Numbered from the stretch's first letter, positions 36,261-46,118 are shown. The stretch: DNA of 64,000 bases from Pseudanabaena sp. UWO311 (GCF_006937785.1 NZ_SJEE01000011.1:62001-126000), one strand, 5' to 3'. A program made the numbers and translations. Notes: generated by a model from the sequence alone, not told the origin.

Positions 36261-38789
36261 TTGAAAAAGATATCTTCTAAAGACGAGGATCTAACAACCA
36301 ATGTTTCCCTGACGTTGGGTGAAAAGATGTCCTCTTTGAAGGTCCGTCGTTCACTTGCAGTTTTAGGATTTGCTCTATCCGCTGGGACTGTGGGGGTGTT
36401 GGTAAACCAACAATCAGCAAACAATAATCTTAAAGCTTCACCTGTTGCTGCGTCATCTCGAACATTGACTGATGTGATGTCGCAAAATCAGGATCGCAAA
36501 TATGAAATGGCAAGAACTGCGATCGCCTCAGGTATATGGGACAACTCCCAAGGCGTTATTGTGCATGAGGTTAGAGAAGATGAAACCTTATGGAAACTAA
36601 CTCAAGTTTATCAAGTTGACGCGGCTGCGATCGCGGCTTCAAATAACATCAGTGCAAATACTGAGTTACAACCTGGCACTAAGCTACTAATTCCTCCTGT
36701 GAACGGATTGGTGCACAAGGTTAAATCTGGGGACACTCTGGAGGCTATTTCCAGTTACTACAACGTTCCCAAGAGTGAAATTATTAAGTTTACGTCTTTA
36801 AGTTCTGGCGACTTTTTGGCTATTGACCAGTCTCTAGTAATTCCAGGAAATGTATCGACTTTAATGCAAGTTAAAGAAGGTCATGTTAAGAGACAGTTAG
36901 TTGCTGAAAAAGAGCGCTTAATGCAGCGTTTACAGGAATTAGAAGGTAAAAAAGCAGTAGCTACATTAGCTAGCACTAGTTCTAAGTCAACTATGGCTGA
37001 GAACGACATTGCTAAGCAGCCAAAGTATATTTCCTACCGAGTTCAGAATGGCGACACCATTGAAACAATCGCACGTCGCAACGGAATTACTCAAAAATCA
37101 ATTATCGAAGCAAATAAGCTAGAAAACCCTCAATGGTTGGAGCTTAATCAAGAGTTAAAGCTTCCTCAAGATCGCAATCTGCCAGCAACCCAAACGATTG
37201 CATCTTCTAATGAAAAGCCGATTAAGCAGATCCCTTCTCCTGTAGCATCTTTGTCAGAGACTACTAGAGTTGGAGAATATTCTGCCCCTAGAGGTGTTGA
37301 GCCAGTCATGGTTACTGCGGCAACACCGATGGTTTTGCCAAAAGATGCAGTAAAAATTGCAGCAGCTAATCGCATTTCCCCATGGGGCGGATTGATGCAG
37401 CTAACTGGAACTGAGGCTTCTGCGAATCTGCCAATTACACCCGCACAAGAGCAGTCAGCTAGCCTGCAAGCAAAATCAACAGCTATACAACCAAACCTCC
37501 CAGTTGCTGGTGAGCCAGCAATTAAGGTTGCAGTTGCACTTTTTCCCTTTGCGCCCAGTCAGCTACTCGGTGAATTAGGCGGTTCTAACAATAAGAAAAG
37601 TCCTGCGATGTCTTCAACGGCACTTAATCTGCCAGCCAGATCGATCGCTACACCAGCTATTCCTTCATCAAGTGCAGCCGAGCAGTTTAGCAACAATAGA
37701 TCAATACCCATTGAAGCAAACTCTTCTCAACCAGTAGCTGAGCCTAAGATTCAATTCTCCCCGAGAATTGCGACAGCTTTATCGTTACCGCAGATTCCTA
37801 CAGCACTGATCAAGGAGCAGAGAGTCAGTTTGGTTAATGCTCCTGTGGAAACAATAAACCAACCAGCAGCTGAGCCAGTTACAAAGTCTTCGCCAGTAGC
37901 AGCAATATCAGTTCCGACTATTCCTGCAAATCGGGTAGTCGAACAAAATGGTAACTCTAACTCCGAGCCTGCATCTGCTGTCCCACAACCTGCATCTGAA
38001 CCGAACGTTCAGATCCCTGCAAGGTCAGCTGCTAGCCTTGTACCGAAAGTTCCAGTATCAGCATCTATTGACCAGCAGACTGGGATCATTGCACAGCCAA
38101 ATCAAGTTGCCCTATTGCCTGAGCCTGAAGCAAGGATGACTTCTCTTGAAGTTAAGCGTCTGGAATCAGAAGTGGATCAACTTAACAGTAAAGTTCGTGA
38201 AGCTGAAATCAAGGAAGCAGCTCGTAAAGCCGAAGCCGCAAGAATTGCAGCAGCCAACTTAAATGCTTCACCTAATCCTGATCGCAATTTCGATAGTAAT
38301 CGTAGTGCGATCGCAAATCCTGGGGATCGCTCAGGAATTTCTCCACAGTTGCCACAATTGACGGCTAGCGCTTACTTGCCAGATGTCCAAGACTATGGAT
38401 TGTCAACTGGGTTTATCTGGCCTGCCGATGGTGTATTTACCTCTGGATATGGCTGGCGTTGGGGCAGAATTCATGCAGGTATCGACATCGCAGCACCTGT
38501 TGGCACGCCAATTTTGGCAGCAGCTTCGGGTGTAGTTGAGTATGCTACTTGGAATGATGGTGGCTATGGCAATATGATCGATATTCGCCATGCTGATGGC
38601 ACAATCACCAGATATGCTCACATGAATGAGCTATATGTCAAAGAAGGTCAAACCGTTAGCCAAGGTCAGACCATTGGCGCAATGGGAAGCACTGGTTTTA
38701 GTACTGGACCTCATCTCCACTTTGAAATCCGTCCTAATGGTGGCAGTGCGATCGATCCAATGGCATTTTTAGCTAGTGCCAAAAGATAA
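36261..38789 (+). CDS. LysM-M23 peptidoglycan peptidase
   Basis: 842 residues from a TTG start chosen on its ribosome-binding site. A hydrophobic segment near residue 30 (SLAVLGFALSAGTVGVLV) anchors or exports the protein. Three LysM modules follow: about 98-143 (VREDETLWKLTQVYQV), 149-195 (VKSGDTLEAISSYYNV) and 256-304 (VQNGDTIETIARRNGI). Next is a long Pro/Ala/Ser-rich linker with repeated PVAEP-type phrases and a short coiled coil, then a C-terminal M23 domain (about 717-842). The M23 zinc motifs are intact: HAGID and HLHFEI, with YAHMNEL. It cleaves peptidoglycan cross-links or acts as an EnvC/NlpD-like activator; the intact metal ligands favour an active enzyme. The long linker would let it span the thick cyanobacterial wall. 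Confidence 0.92.
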   Translation: MKKISSKDEDLTTNVSLTLGEKMSSLKVRRSLAVLGFALSAGTVGVLVNQQSANNNLKASPVAASSRTLTDVMSQNQDRKYEMARTAIASGIWDNSQGVIVHEVREDETLWKLTQVYQVDAAAIAASNNISANTELQPGTKLLIPPVNGLVHKVKSGDTLEAISSYYNVPKSEIIKFTSLSSGDFLAIDQSLVIPGNVSTLMQVKEGHVKRQLVAEKERLMQRLQELEGKKAVATLASTSSKSTMAENDIAKQPKYISYRVQNGDTIETIARRNGITQKSIIEANKLENPQWLELNQELKLPQDRNLPATQTIASSNEKPIKQIPSPVASLSETTRVGEYSAPRGVEPVMVTAATPMVLPKDAVKIAAANRISPWGGLMQLTGTEASANLPITPAQEQSASLQAKSTAIQPNLPVAGEPAIKVAVALFPFAPSQLLGELGGSNNKKSPAMSSTALNLPARSIATPAIPSSSAAEQFSNNRSIPIEANSSQPVAEPKIQFSPRIATALSLPQIPTALIKEQRVSLVNAPVETINQPAAEPVTKSSPVAAISVPTIPANRVVEQNGNSNSEPASAVPQPASEPNVQIPARSAASLVPKVPVSASIDQQTGIIAQPNQVALLPEPEARMTSLEVKRLESEVDQLNSKVREAEIKEAARKAEAARIAAANLNASPNPDRNFDSNRSAIANPGDRSGISPQLPQLTASAYLPDVQDYGLSTGFIWPADGVFTSGYGWRWGRIHAGIDIAAPVGTPILAAASGVVEYATWNDGGYGNMIDIRHADGTITRYAHMNELYVKEGQTVSQGQTIGAMGSTGFSTGPHLHFEIRPNGGSAIDPMAFLASAKR

Positions 38790-38800
38790 GGTTTAATCGT

Positions 38801-38851
38801 AAAAACTACAGAGAGTTGAGGCGCGAAGAGCCTCAACTCTCTGTAGTTTTT
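38801..38851 (+). terminator. Terminator of the M23 gene
   Basis: AAAAACTACAGAGAGTTGAG / CTCAACTCTCTGTAGTTTTT around GCGCGAAGAGC; 20-bp arms and a T-run. Confidence 0.88.
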
Positions 38852-38967
38852 TGACTGACTATAGATATAGAGCGTACTAATGAACTTTAGTGATCGCCTC
38901 AGAGTTTGTATTTTTTCTGCTAAAGTTATCATAGAAAGAATTCTTCATAAACAAATAGGAAGCGTTG

Positions 38968-39972
38968 ATGGCAACGGACTTAGAGGGCTTAACTGCCCAA
39001 TTGCAATCTCTAGCAGAACTCGCAACAAAATCAGTTGGAGATGTGCAAACTCCTGAAGAATTAGAGCAGTTAAGAGTTGAGTATTTAGGAAAGAAAGGTA
39101 CTCTTTCTCAGATTCTTGGCGCGATGGGTAAATTATCTGCTGAAGAACGTCCTCAAGTTGGTGCGATCGCCAATCAGGTTAAGCAAACATTACAAACCCA
39201 GCTAGAAGAACGCAAAACTAAAATCCAGCAATTATTAATTGCCAAGCGTTTGGAAGCAGAAACTCTTGATGTGACAATGCCAGGAATACTGCATTCTTAT
39301 CAAGGTAGACAACACCCAATCCAAAGCACAATTGACCGTATGTTGGATATTTTGGTGGGTTTGGGATTTACCGTTGCTCAAGGACCAGAAATCGAGACAG
39401 ATTATTATAACTTTGAAGCTCTAAACACACCAGCTGACCATCCAGCCCGTGACATGGCAGACACTCTATATTTGAGTGATGGGAAATTACTACGATCGCA
39501 AACTTCCTCAGTGCAAATTCGCTATATGGAAGAAAACGATCCCCCTTTAAGAATCGCTTGTCCTGGACGTGTTTATCGCAAAGATGACATAGATGCTACT
39601 CACTCACCAATTTTTCATCAGATCGAGCTTTTAGCTGTCGAAGAAGGGCTAACTTTTGGGGATCTCAAAGGCACTGTCAAAACCTTCGTGGAAGAATTAC
39701 TCGGTGAATGTCCTATTCGCTTCCGTCCTAGCTACTTCCCTTTCACTGAGCCATCTGCTGAAGTTGATGTTATGTGGAATGGACGGTGGCTGGAACTTGG
39801 TGGCTGTGGTATGGTTGATCCAAACGTTTTCAAGGCTGTTGGCTATGATCCTGAACTAGTTACTGGGTTTGCTTGGGGATTTGGTGTAGATCGTGTAGCT
39901 ATGGTTTTACATAAAATAGACGATATCCGCCGTCTATTTACTAGTGACTTACGCTTCTTACGTCAGTTTTAA
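38968..39972 (+). CDS. pheS: Phenylalanyl-tRNA synthetase alpha subunit
   Basis: 334 residues from the ATG at 38968, with AGGA 7 nt upstream. An N-terminal coiled coil ([20 protein letters not shown]) is followed by the class II catalytic core: [21 protein letters not shown], motif 2 [17 protein letters not shown], and motif 3 [22 protein letters not shown]. It forms an alpha2-beta2 enzyme with PheT that charges tRNA-Phe. No pheT is adjacent, as is usual in cyanobacteria. It is followed closely by an ABC exporter on the same strand. Confidence 0.97.
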   Translation: MATDLEGLTAQLQSLAELATKSVGDVQTPEELEQLRVEYLGKKGTLSQILGAMGKLSAEERPQVGAIANQVKQTLQTQLEERKTKIQQLLIAKRLEAETLDVTMPGILHSYQGRQHPIQSTIDRMLDILVGLGFTVAQGPEIETDYYNFEALNTPADHPARDMADTLYLSDGKLLRSQTSSVQIRYMEENDPPLRIACPGRVYRKDDIDATHSPIFHQIELLAVEEGLTFGDLKGTVKTFVEELLGECPIRFRPSYFPFTEPSAEVDVMWNGRWLELGGCGMVDPNVFKAVGYDPELVTGFAWGFGVDRVAMVLHKIDDIRRLFTSDLRFLRQF

Positions 39973-40004
39973 ATTGAGACTCAAGATAGATATTGGTCAA
40001 ACCC

Positions 40005-41849
40005 ATGTTCCTGAAAACAGATTTTTTCAAAAATATTGTAAGAAACAGTAAATTTTGGCGACACAACTACATTTTTCTTCGGGAATTTAAGTATTTTTGG
40101 TTAATTGCTTTACTTGCAATAATATTTTCTCTTCTAGGAGTAGTATTTGAAGGGATTGCTGTAGGAGTAATTAATTTATTCCTACAAAGTATAACTAGTC
40201 ATAGCGCATCATCATCTCAAGCAGGTACAGGTTGGATAGACACTTTTATCTTAGGAGTACAATCTAGCCATACAGAAAGACTCAACAGATTGGGGCTTTT
40301 AGTGATTGTTGCTGCTTTTTTGCGTTCAATATTTTCTTATTGGGCGGCAGTATTTGCTCTATCAACAGAGTCTTCATTTGGTGATCGCTTACATAAATCA
40401 ATGTTTGAGCAGTTGTTAAGTGTGAGTTTGAGTTATTACTCAAGTTCAAAGTCTGGCGACTTAATCAATTCAATGACACATGAGATAGAGTCTATCCAGC
40501 GGTCTTTTTCATCTACTTCGGCACTTGGTATTTCTGGGGCAACGCTGATAGTTTACATTATCTCAATGTTTGTTATATCTTGGCAATTATCCATAGTTGC
40601 TTTAATTCTATTTGGTGCATTGTCGTTATTTATAACAAAATTTGGCATTAAAGTAAGAGAATTGAGTTTCCCAACATCACAAGCTTATTCTAGTTTTGCT
40701 TCTCGTACACTTGAATTTATTAATGGTATTCGCACAATCCAAACCTCATGCACACAAAAATTTGAGAGGGAAAGATTTTATAAAAGCTCATTAAATTTGA
40801 AGAAGACACATCTTAATTTGTTCTCTTATATGAGTCTTGTACGTCCTTTGGCAGAATCTATTTCCACTGCAATTTTGATTGGTATTATTTTAGTAGCATT
40901 TAACTTTCTCGTAATTGCGGGAAAATTAGAAATCTCTGCTTTGCTGACTCTTATGTTTGTTTTGTTTCGTATGATGCCCCTTGTGCAACAGGTTAATGGT
41001 ATAAGAACAGAATTAGCAGGCTTTGCAGGCTCATACAGTAAAATTAGGAGTATTCTGCAAGAAGAGGATAAAGTTTATCTATTAAATGGAAGCTTAGAGT
41101 TCAAAAATCTAGATAATTCCATTGATTTTTTGTCAGTTAATTTTAGTTACAGTGCAGATCAACCGATTTTACAGGATATTAATTTGTCTATTAAATGTGG
41201 TCAAACTACAGCACTAGTCGGTACTTCAGGAGCAGGAAAAACTACATTAGCTGATTTAATCCCAAGATTGTATGACCCAACTCAGGGTAGAATCCTGATT
41301 GATGGAATTGATTTGAGGGATTTGGAAATCAATTCTCTACGTCGTAAGATGGCTATTGTCAGCCAAGATACATTTATATTCAATGCTTCAGTTAGAGAAA
41401 ACATTGCTTATGGAGTAGATATAGTTGATGAAATAGAGTTACAAGAAGTTGCTAAACAAGCCAATGCTCTGGATTTTATCCTAGAAATGACTGAGGGATT
41501 TGATACAATACTTGGTGATCGCGGTGTAAGATTGTCAGGCGGACAAAGACAAAGAATTGCGATCGCACGAGCTTTGCTACGAAAGCCTGAAATTTTGATT
41601 TTAGATGAAGCAACAAGTGCTCTTGATTCTGTAACAGAGAGATTGATTCAAGAATCATTAGAAAACTTATCAAAGGGATGTACGGTAATTATGATTGCCC
41701 ATCGACTTTCGACAATTGTTCGTGCTGATAACGTAGTTGTTTTGGAAAAAGGAGAGATTGTTGAACAAGGAAGTTATCAAGAGCTTATAGAGAAGAAAGG
41801 TAGTTTATGGAAGTATCATCAAATGCAAAATGAGTCGTCCCAAAACTAA
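40005..41849 (+). CDS. ABC exporter, fused membrane and ATPase domains
   Basis: 614 residues from the ATG at 40005; a TTG at 39993 would add four. The six-helix transmembrane domain (about 25-330) is followed by the nucleotide-binding domain: Walker A GTSGAGKTT, Q-loop VSQDTFIFN, signature LSGGQRQRIAIARALL, Walker B ILILDEATSALD and switch His IAHRLST. This is the MsbA/lipid-A-type half-exporter layout that works as a homodimer. It is followed by a HAD-like protein and a Wzm-type permease typical of surface polysaccharide regions, so a lipid-linked or glycan substrate is a reasonable inference. Base composition is somewhat more AT-rich than in neighbouring house genes. Confidence 0.9.
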   Translation: MFLKTDFFKNIVRNSKFWRHNYIFLREFKYFWLIALLAIIFSLLGVVFEGIAVGVINLFLQSITSHSASSSQAGTGWIDTFILGVQSSHTERLNRLGLLVIVAAFLRSIFSYWAAVFALSTESSFGDRLHKSMFEQLLSVSLSYYSSSKSGDLINSMTHEIESIQRSFSSTSALGISGATLIVYIISMFVISWQLSIVALILFGALSLFITKFGIKVRELSFPTSQAYSSFASRTLEFINGIRTIQTSCTQKFERERFYKSSLNLKKTHLNLFSYMSLVRPLAESISTAILIGIILVAFNFLVIAGKLEISALLTLMFVLFRMMPLVQQVNGIRTELAGFAGSYSKIRSILQEEDKVYLLNGSLEFKNLDNSIDFLSVNFSYSADQPILQDINLSIKCGQTTALVGTSGAGKTTLADLIPRLYDPTQGRILIDGIDLRDLEINSLRRKMAIVSQDTFIFNASVRENIAYGVDIVDEIELQEVAKQANALDFILEMTEGFDTILGDRGVRLSGGQRQRIAIARALLRKPEILILDEATSALDSVTERLIQESLENLSKGCTVIMIAHRLSTIVRADNVVVLEKGEIVEQGSYQELIEKKGSLWKYHQMQNESSQN

Positions 41850-41955
41850 AAAGGAAATAATCACAGATGGAATTAAAGCAAACAATTAATTTTTTGTAAT
41901 TTTAAAATAGCACTTCCCTTCTTAAGCTTGTTATTAAGTATGTGTAGTTAAACAA

Positions 41956-43464
41956 ATGGATGTAAGTTCTTCTCTTTCAATAAAAACAGATCTCAATCGT
42001 TATGAACAGTTGATAGTAGAAAATGAAAAGCTATCATCTTATTTTAGATCTCAACTGGTTGAAACCACCCGTATATGTCGATTACATTGTCCTGAAACTG
42101 ATATAAATAATAAGACGATTTGGAACACTGCTTCTAATGTTATTGCGCCGATCATTTTTGGCTTCGTCTATTGGGTTTTAATAGAAGCGAAGCAGAAAGG
42201 TATTCAAAGACTATATTTCATGGCTAGGGATGGGCAAATTCTTTTCAAGGTTGCTCAAACGATCATCAGTCAATGGGGATATGAGATTGATTGCCGATAT
42301 TTTTACGGGTCGAGGCAAGCTTTTCACTTTCCCGCCATTGAGTCTATAGGTGAACAGGAATTTAATTGGCTTATGGATAATCCGGGATTTCTTTCGATTC
42401 GGATTATCTGCGAACGAGTTAATCTGAAGCCAGAACTAATTGCTGATATCCTCTCTAGATATGACTTTAGAGAAGACAGTTGGGACAAAGCGCTTAATGA
42501 TAGTGAACTTATGATCTTGAGAGAAATCTTTCAAGATTCATCTGTTTTAGAGCAAATTCTTGCTATGGCTAAGATATTTCGGGACAAAGCTATTGGATAC
42601 TTTAAGCAAGAAGGAATGGGAGACAAAATACCTTATGCAACAGTAGATATTGGCTGGTCTGGTAAATCTCAAAGATCTCTGAGTAATCTTTTAGCAGCAG
42701 GGAACATCTACCCAGATACGGGCTTACAAGGCTTTTTCTTTGGTCTACTTAGTAGTACTCAGGCATTCCCGAAGGATCAGTTAATGCCTTATTTTCTGGG
42801 AGTTAATGACAGAAGCGATCGCTATTTTTTATGTGATCCTCAAATTTTAGAGTTATTTATGGCAGCAGATCATGGAAGTACGGTTAGATATGACAAACAA
42901 GATGACAGGTATATACCTATTTTAAGATCTGAAAGTAATGAAAGTGGTATTGAGTGGGGCTTATTAGTGCAGCATCAGGCAATTGTTGATTTTGCTGAGT
43001 GTCTAACTAAAAATCTACAACCACAAGAATGTAAATCTGATTACTTTAAGCAAATCACTGAAGACTTACTGAAAGTTTTTATTTGTAATCCAAGTAAGGC
43101 TGAGGCTGAATCCTTTGGAGCACAACCATTTTCTCGCCATCAATCAGAAAGCAAGTTCTATGATCTTGCTCCAAAGTATGGATTCAAAGATACTTTAAAA
43201 ATTTTATTTTCAAATTACATTCATGCTTTTGCTTGGCTGCCTGCTTCAATTCAAAGAAGCCATCTGTTAGCCAAGATTGCACTAAGATATATCAATGCTC
43301 GCCAAAATAGTTTTACATATTCTAATTATGCGTGGCAAGAATTACAAAAGGGCAATAAGAATTCGTCTCGCAAGCTTGCTATGAAGGCTCTAAAATCTAG
43401 TCCAGTTATTTTATTATCAAAACGATTTATTCGCATGAGTTTTTTATTGTTTTTTAATATATAA
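41956..43464 (+). CDS. HAD-like protein of surface-polysaccharide type
   Basis: 502 residues with no signal peptide. Near the N-terminus IQRLYFMARDGQILFKVAQ resembles the YFLSRDG motif of HAD-superfamily-like proteins often found in exopolysaccharide and glycosyltransferase loci. A second marker is PYATVDIGWSGKSQRSLSNL, also typical of that group. The remainder is helical, and the C-terminus is basic and hydrophobic (FIRMSFLLFFNI). The first Asp of the classical DxDx(T/V) motif is not clear, so catalysis is doubtful. It lies between an ABC exporter and a polysaccharide-type permease on the same strand, consistent with a role in cell-surface glycan assembly. Confidence 0.65.
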   Translation: MDVSSSLSIKTDLNRYEQLIVENEKLSSYFRSQLVETTRICRLHCPETDINNKTIWNTASNVIAPIIFGFVYWVLIEAKQKGIQRLYFMARDGQILFKVAQTIISQWGYEIDCRYFYGSRQAFHFPAIESIGEQEFNWLMDNPGFLSIRIICERVNLKPELIADILSRYDFREDSWDKALNDSELMILREIFQDSSVLEQILAMAKIFRDKAIGYFKQEGMGDKIPYATVDIGWSGKSQRSLSNLLAAGNIYPDTGLQGFFFGLLSSTQAFPKDQLMPYFLGVNDRSDRYFLCDPQILELFMAADHGSTVRYDKQDDRYIPILRSESNESGIEWGLLVQHQAIVDFAECLTKNLQPQECKSDYFKQITEDLLKVFICNPSKAEAESFGAQPFSRHQSESKFYDLAPKYGFKDTLKILFSNYIHAFAWLPASIQRSHLLAKIALRYINARQNSFTYSNYAWQELQKGNKNSSRKLAMKALKSSPVILLSKRFIRMSFLLFFNI

Positions 43465-43513
43465 AATATTAATGCGATGCATAAGGGATCTACGATTTAA
43501 TAAAGTACCAAAT

Positions 43514-43582
43514 ATACTTTCTTCCCAGTGAAAGACGTTTTGGCGCTCCGCGCCAAAACGTCTTTCACTGGGAAGAAAGTAT
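43514..43582 (+). terminator. Perfect 33-bp stem palindrome
   Basis: The arm starts ATACTTTCTTCCCAGTGAAA, continues GACGTTTTGGCGC, and is repeated exactly in reverse complement after a 3-nt loop (TCC). The whole palindrome is 69 nt with no mismatch, the longest in the window. It separates the HAD-like gene from the Wzm-type permease and begins about 50 bp after the former's stop. Confidence 0.85.
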
Positions 43583-43615
43583 GAGAGTTGTGGACTGAAA
43601 GGATGTAAATACGTT

Positions 43616-44458
43616 ATGGATGACCAAAGTAGCATTTCCCAAAAAGAACTAGTAATTGAAGCTGGGCGAACTGAGAAGCAGTATTGGAAGGATTTGTGGC
43701 GCTATCGGGAACTATTTTATTTCTTAGCATGGCGCGATATTTTGGTGCGATACAAGCAAACTGCGATCGGGATTACTTGGGCGCTGATTAGACCATTTTT
43801 GACGATGGTTGTGTTCACTGTAGTTTTTGGACAGTTAGCTAAATTGCCTGATCAAGGAGTACCTTATCCAATTCTTGTTTTCACAGGAATGCTTCCTTGG
43901 CAGTTTTTTTCTAATGCTTTGGGTGAATGCAGTAACAGTTTAGTTGGAAATGCAAATTTGATTTCTAAGGTGTACTTTCCTCGATTGATTGTGCCGACTA
44001 GTGCTGTGATTGTGAGTTTTGTGGATTTCTTGATTTCAGGGATGATTTTGTTGGGATTAATGGCATATTATAGCTTTGTCCCTGATTGGCGCATTTTGAC
44101 TTTGCCGATTTTTATTCTGATTGCCTTTGCAGCCTCTATGGGGGTAGGTTTATGGTTGGCGGCGCTGACTGTGCAGTATCGAGACTTTCGGTTTGTTGTG
44201 CCATTTATCATCCAATTTGGGCTGTATATTTCTCCAGTTGGGTTTAGTAGCAGTATAGTTCCAGACCAATGGCGGTTGCTATATTCCATCAATCCAATAG
44301 TAGGGGTGATTGATGGTTTTCGTTGGGCTATTTTGGGGGGTGAATCTAAGCTTTATTTACCTGGCTTTACTCTATCTTTGGTACTTGTTTTGTTGTTTCT
44401 TTGGAGTGGTATTTGGTATTTTAGAAAAATGGAACGAACGTTTGCTGATGTCATCTAA
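43616..44458 (+). CDS. ABC-2 polysaccharide export permease (Wzm/TagG type)
   Basis: 280 residues with six membrane segments. The N-terminal amphipathic part ELFYFLAWRDILVRYKQTAIG is a hallmark of this family, as are GMLPWQFFSNAL and LISKVYFPRLIVP. The C-terminus has INPIVGVIDGFRWAIL. Wzm-type permeases pair with a Wzt ATPase to export O-antigen, teichoic acid or capsule. No Wzt gene follows; a terminator comes 16 bp later, so its ATPase must be elsewhere or the gene is orphaned. Confidence 0.92.
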   Translation: MDDQSSISQKELVIEAGRTEKQYWKDLWRYRELFYFLAWRDILVRYKQTAIGITWALIRPFLTMVVFTVVFGQLAKLPDQGVPYPILVFTGMLPWQFFSNALGECSNSLVGNANLISKVYFPRLIVPTSAVIVSFVDFLISGMILLGLMAYYSFVPDWRILTLPIFILIAFAASMGVGLWLAALTVQYRDFRFVVPFIIQFGLYISPVGFSSSIVPDQWRLLYSINPIVGVIDGFRWAILGGESKLYLPGFTLSLVLVLLFLWSGIWYFRKMERTFADVI

Positions 44459-44473
44459 TTCTTAAGAACTACA

Positions 44474-44523
44474 TATCAAAAAAAACAAAGCGACCGTGTA
44501 GTGGGTGCTTTGCTTTTTTTGAT
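44474..44523. terminator. Terminator between convergent permease and TIGR03943 genes
   Basis: ATCAAAAAAAACAAAGCGAC against GGTGCTTTGCTTTTTTTGAT with loop GTGTAGT; a T-run follows on the plus strand. Confidence 0.78.
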
Positions 44524-44549
44524 GTTTAAGCGTTCTTCTGTCGAAGTAC

Positions 44550-45329
44550 TTAGTAATCGTATGGGTTTTTCGGTTCCGAGATCGCAGTGATATTACTTGC
44601 GACGATCACAACTTGGCGCTTGCCATTGGATGTTTCCACATCGGCTTGACCTTCTATTTGTAACCAGCGATCGGGTGGATAGCTAGAACGACTTCCCGTA
44701 ATCTTTACTGGCAGACTGACAGGATAGACATCAGCAGCGCAGCAGGTGATCACAAATCGCGTAATTAGAAACATATTGTCTGGTTGATCAGGTGCATGGA
44801 CGACGAAGCCTGTAAGCTTTACCTTCTGTCCTTTATAAGCATCAGGTTCAGGGTAGGCGCTGATCGTACGAACCCATTCTACGAGAGTGCGCTCTTCAGG
44901 ACGGTTACTAGCGCGAAAAGATTTGGGAATAGTTCTAGCATCGGCAATATTATCAATTACGCCACGATGAATTGCTTTTTCGCTGGTGAAAGGGCGAGGA
45001 TTGATACATAAAGCGACGATCGCTACAATTAAAAGTAAACTGCTACTCAAGGATGGCTTGATCAATGTCACATGTTGCTGAGTATTGTTATAGCCTCGTC
45101 GCCGTTTGGCTACGCGCCAAGCTTCTGCTATTCCCACTACAGTGAGTCCGATACCTGCAATTATGGTTAGTGGAATATAGTTAGGATGGATTAAGAGATA
45201 TAGCTGTCCAGCAAGCCATAGCTTCAGCAATGTGATTCCCCAAGCGGCGATCGCACAGGATTCTATCCAAGGTAAGAACTTTTGCCAGTAATTGTTTATA
45301 AATGATGAATTTGCAGATCGGGATGGCAT
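44550..45329 (-). CDS. TIGR03943/DUF1980-type membrane protein
   Basis: 259 residues. Three or four N-terminal membrane segments (IESCAIAAWGITLLKLWL, YIPLTIIAGIGLTVVG and SSLLLIVAIVALCI) are followed by a soluble C-terminal domain with the family hallmark ITCCAADVYPVSLPV after TGFVVH. This matches the YcgQ-like TIGR03943 group, usually encoded with a YraQ/YcgR-type permease and associated with metal homeostasis. No such permease is adjacent here. The CC pair is a possible metal or redox site. Confidence 0.85.
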   Translation of the reverse strand: MPSRSANSSFINNYWQKFLPWIESCAIAAWGITLLKLWLAGQLYLLIHPNYIPLTIIAGIGLTVVGIAEAWRVAKRRRGYNNTQQHVTLIKPSLSSSLLLIVAIVALCINPRPFTSEKAIHRGVIDNIADARTIPKSFRASNRPEERTLVEWVRTISAYPEPDAYKGQKVKLTGFVVHAPDQPDNMFLITRFVITCCAADVYPVSLPVKITGSRSSYPPDRWLQIEGQADVETSNGKRQVVIVASNITAISEPKNPYDY

Positions 45330-45422
45330 GGGGAAAGACTACTAAATGGTGACTAGTCTGTATCTTACAGCGCTTTACGATGAAGTAAACTGCACAAATT
45401 TCAATAAAAGTTGTGTAGTTTA

Positions 45423-46034
45423 TTATCCTTGAATCAGATCAATCAGGCTATCTACCAATCTTTGAGCAGGAAGTGGCATGATTTCCTTACCATGAATAAT
45501 CTCCTGTACTACCACATAAGAGACTAGTGAACCAAAGAAAATATGTGCTGTGGCTTCCGAGTCTTTAATGCCTAATTCTGGACGAGAATCAAAGTATTGA
45601 CTTAATAATTGCCGTCCACGTTGAATGACAGTTTGGTAGTAAAGTTTTGACATTTCAGGAAACCGTGAAGATTCCGCAATTATTACTCTTAATAGACTGA
45701 GATATTCTCGATCCTCACCAACTTTGAGTAAGTAGATTTCTGCTAACTGTCGCAGTAACTGCTCAGGTTCACCACACAATTCCTTTGACTCAAAGAGAGT
45801 ATGAAATCTCGCGATCGTAATTTGTTCGATCAGCGCTTTGAATAAGCTCTCTTTATCATGAAAATAGCTGTAGATAGTTTGCTTAGAAACTCCTGCCTCG
45901 ATCGCTACCCGATCCATGCTCGTCCCCGCATAGCCATCCCGAAAAAAGACCTGCATCGCTCCCTGCAATATTTTGTGTTGTTTCGTATTACTGGGTTGAT
46001 TGCTATTCAGAGAGATACTTTCGAGAGAATTCAT
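45423..46034 (-). CDS. TetR-family repressor
   Basis: 203 residues from the ATG at 46034 (MNSLESISLNSNQPSN); a longer frame to 46187 would run into the divergent gene. The N-terminal helix-turn-helix is typical: ILQGAMQVFFRDGYAGTSMD, then RVAIEAGVSKQTIYSYFHDKE. The C-terminal ligand domain resembles the TetR_C group found next to HlyD/ABC efflux operons. It is divergent from the HlyD gene, with a perfect palindrome in the 84-bp gap, so it very likely represses both itself and the exporter operon. Confidence 0.92.
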   Translation of the reverse strand: MNSLESISLNSNQPSNTKQHKILQGAMQVFFRDGYAGTSMDRVAIEAGVSKQTIYSYFHDKESLFKALIEQITIARFHTLFESKELCGEPEQLLRQLAEIYLLKVGEDREYLSLLRVIIAESSRFPEMSKLYYQTVIQRGRQLLSQYFDSRPELGIKDSEATAHIFFGSLVSYVVVQEIIHGKEIMPLPAQRLVDSLIDLIQG

Positions 46035-46062
46035 GAAGTTGATGTAAAAACTTAATCCTATT

Positions 46063-46081
46063 ATACTAGACTGTCTAGTAT
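46063..46081. promoter_or_regulatory. Palindromic TetR operator
   Basis: ATACTAGAC-T-GTCTAGTAT, a perfect 19-bp inverted repeat around one central base. It lies between the divergent TetR (start 46034) and HlyD (start 46119) genes, where a repressor would block both promoters. ACTAGAC/GTCTAGT half-sites resemble operators of TetR regulators of efflux genes. Confidence 0.82.
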
Positions 46082-46118
46082 GATGTAAAAAACTTGATGC
46101 TTTGGCAATCTCTAAGTT

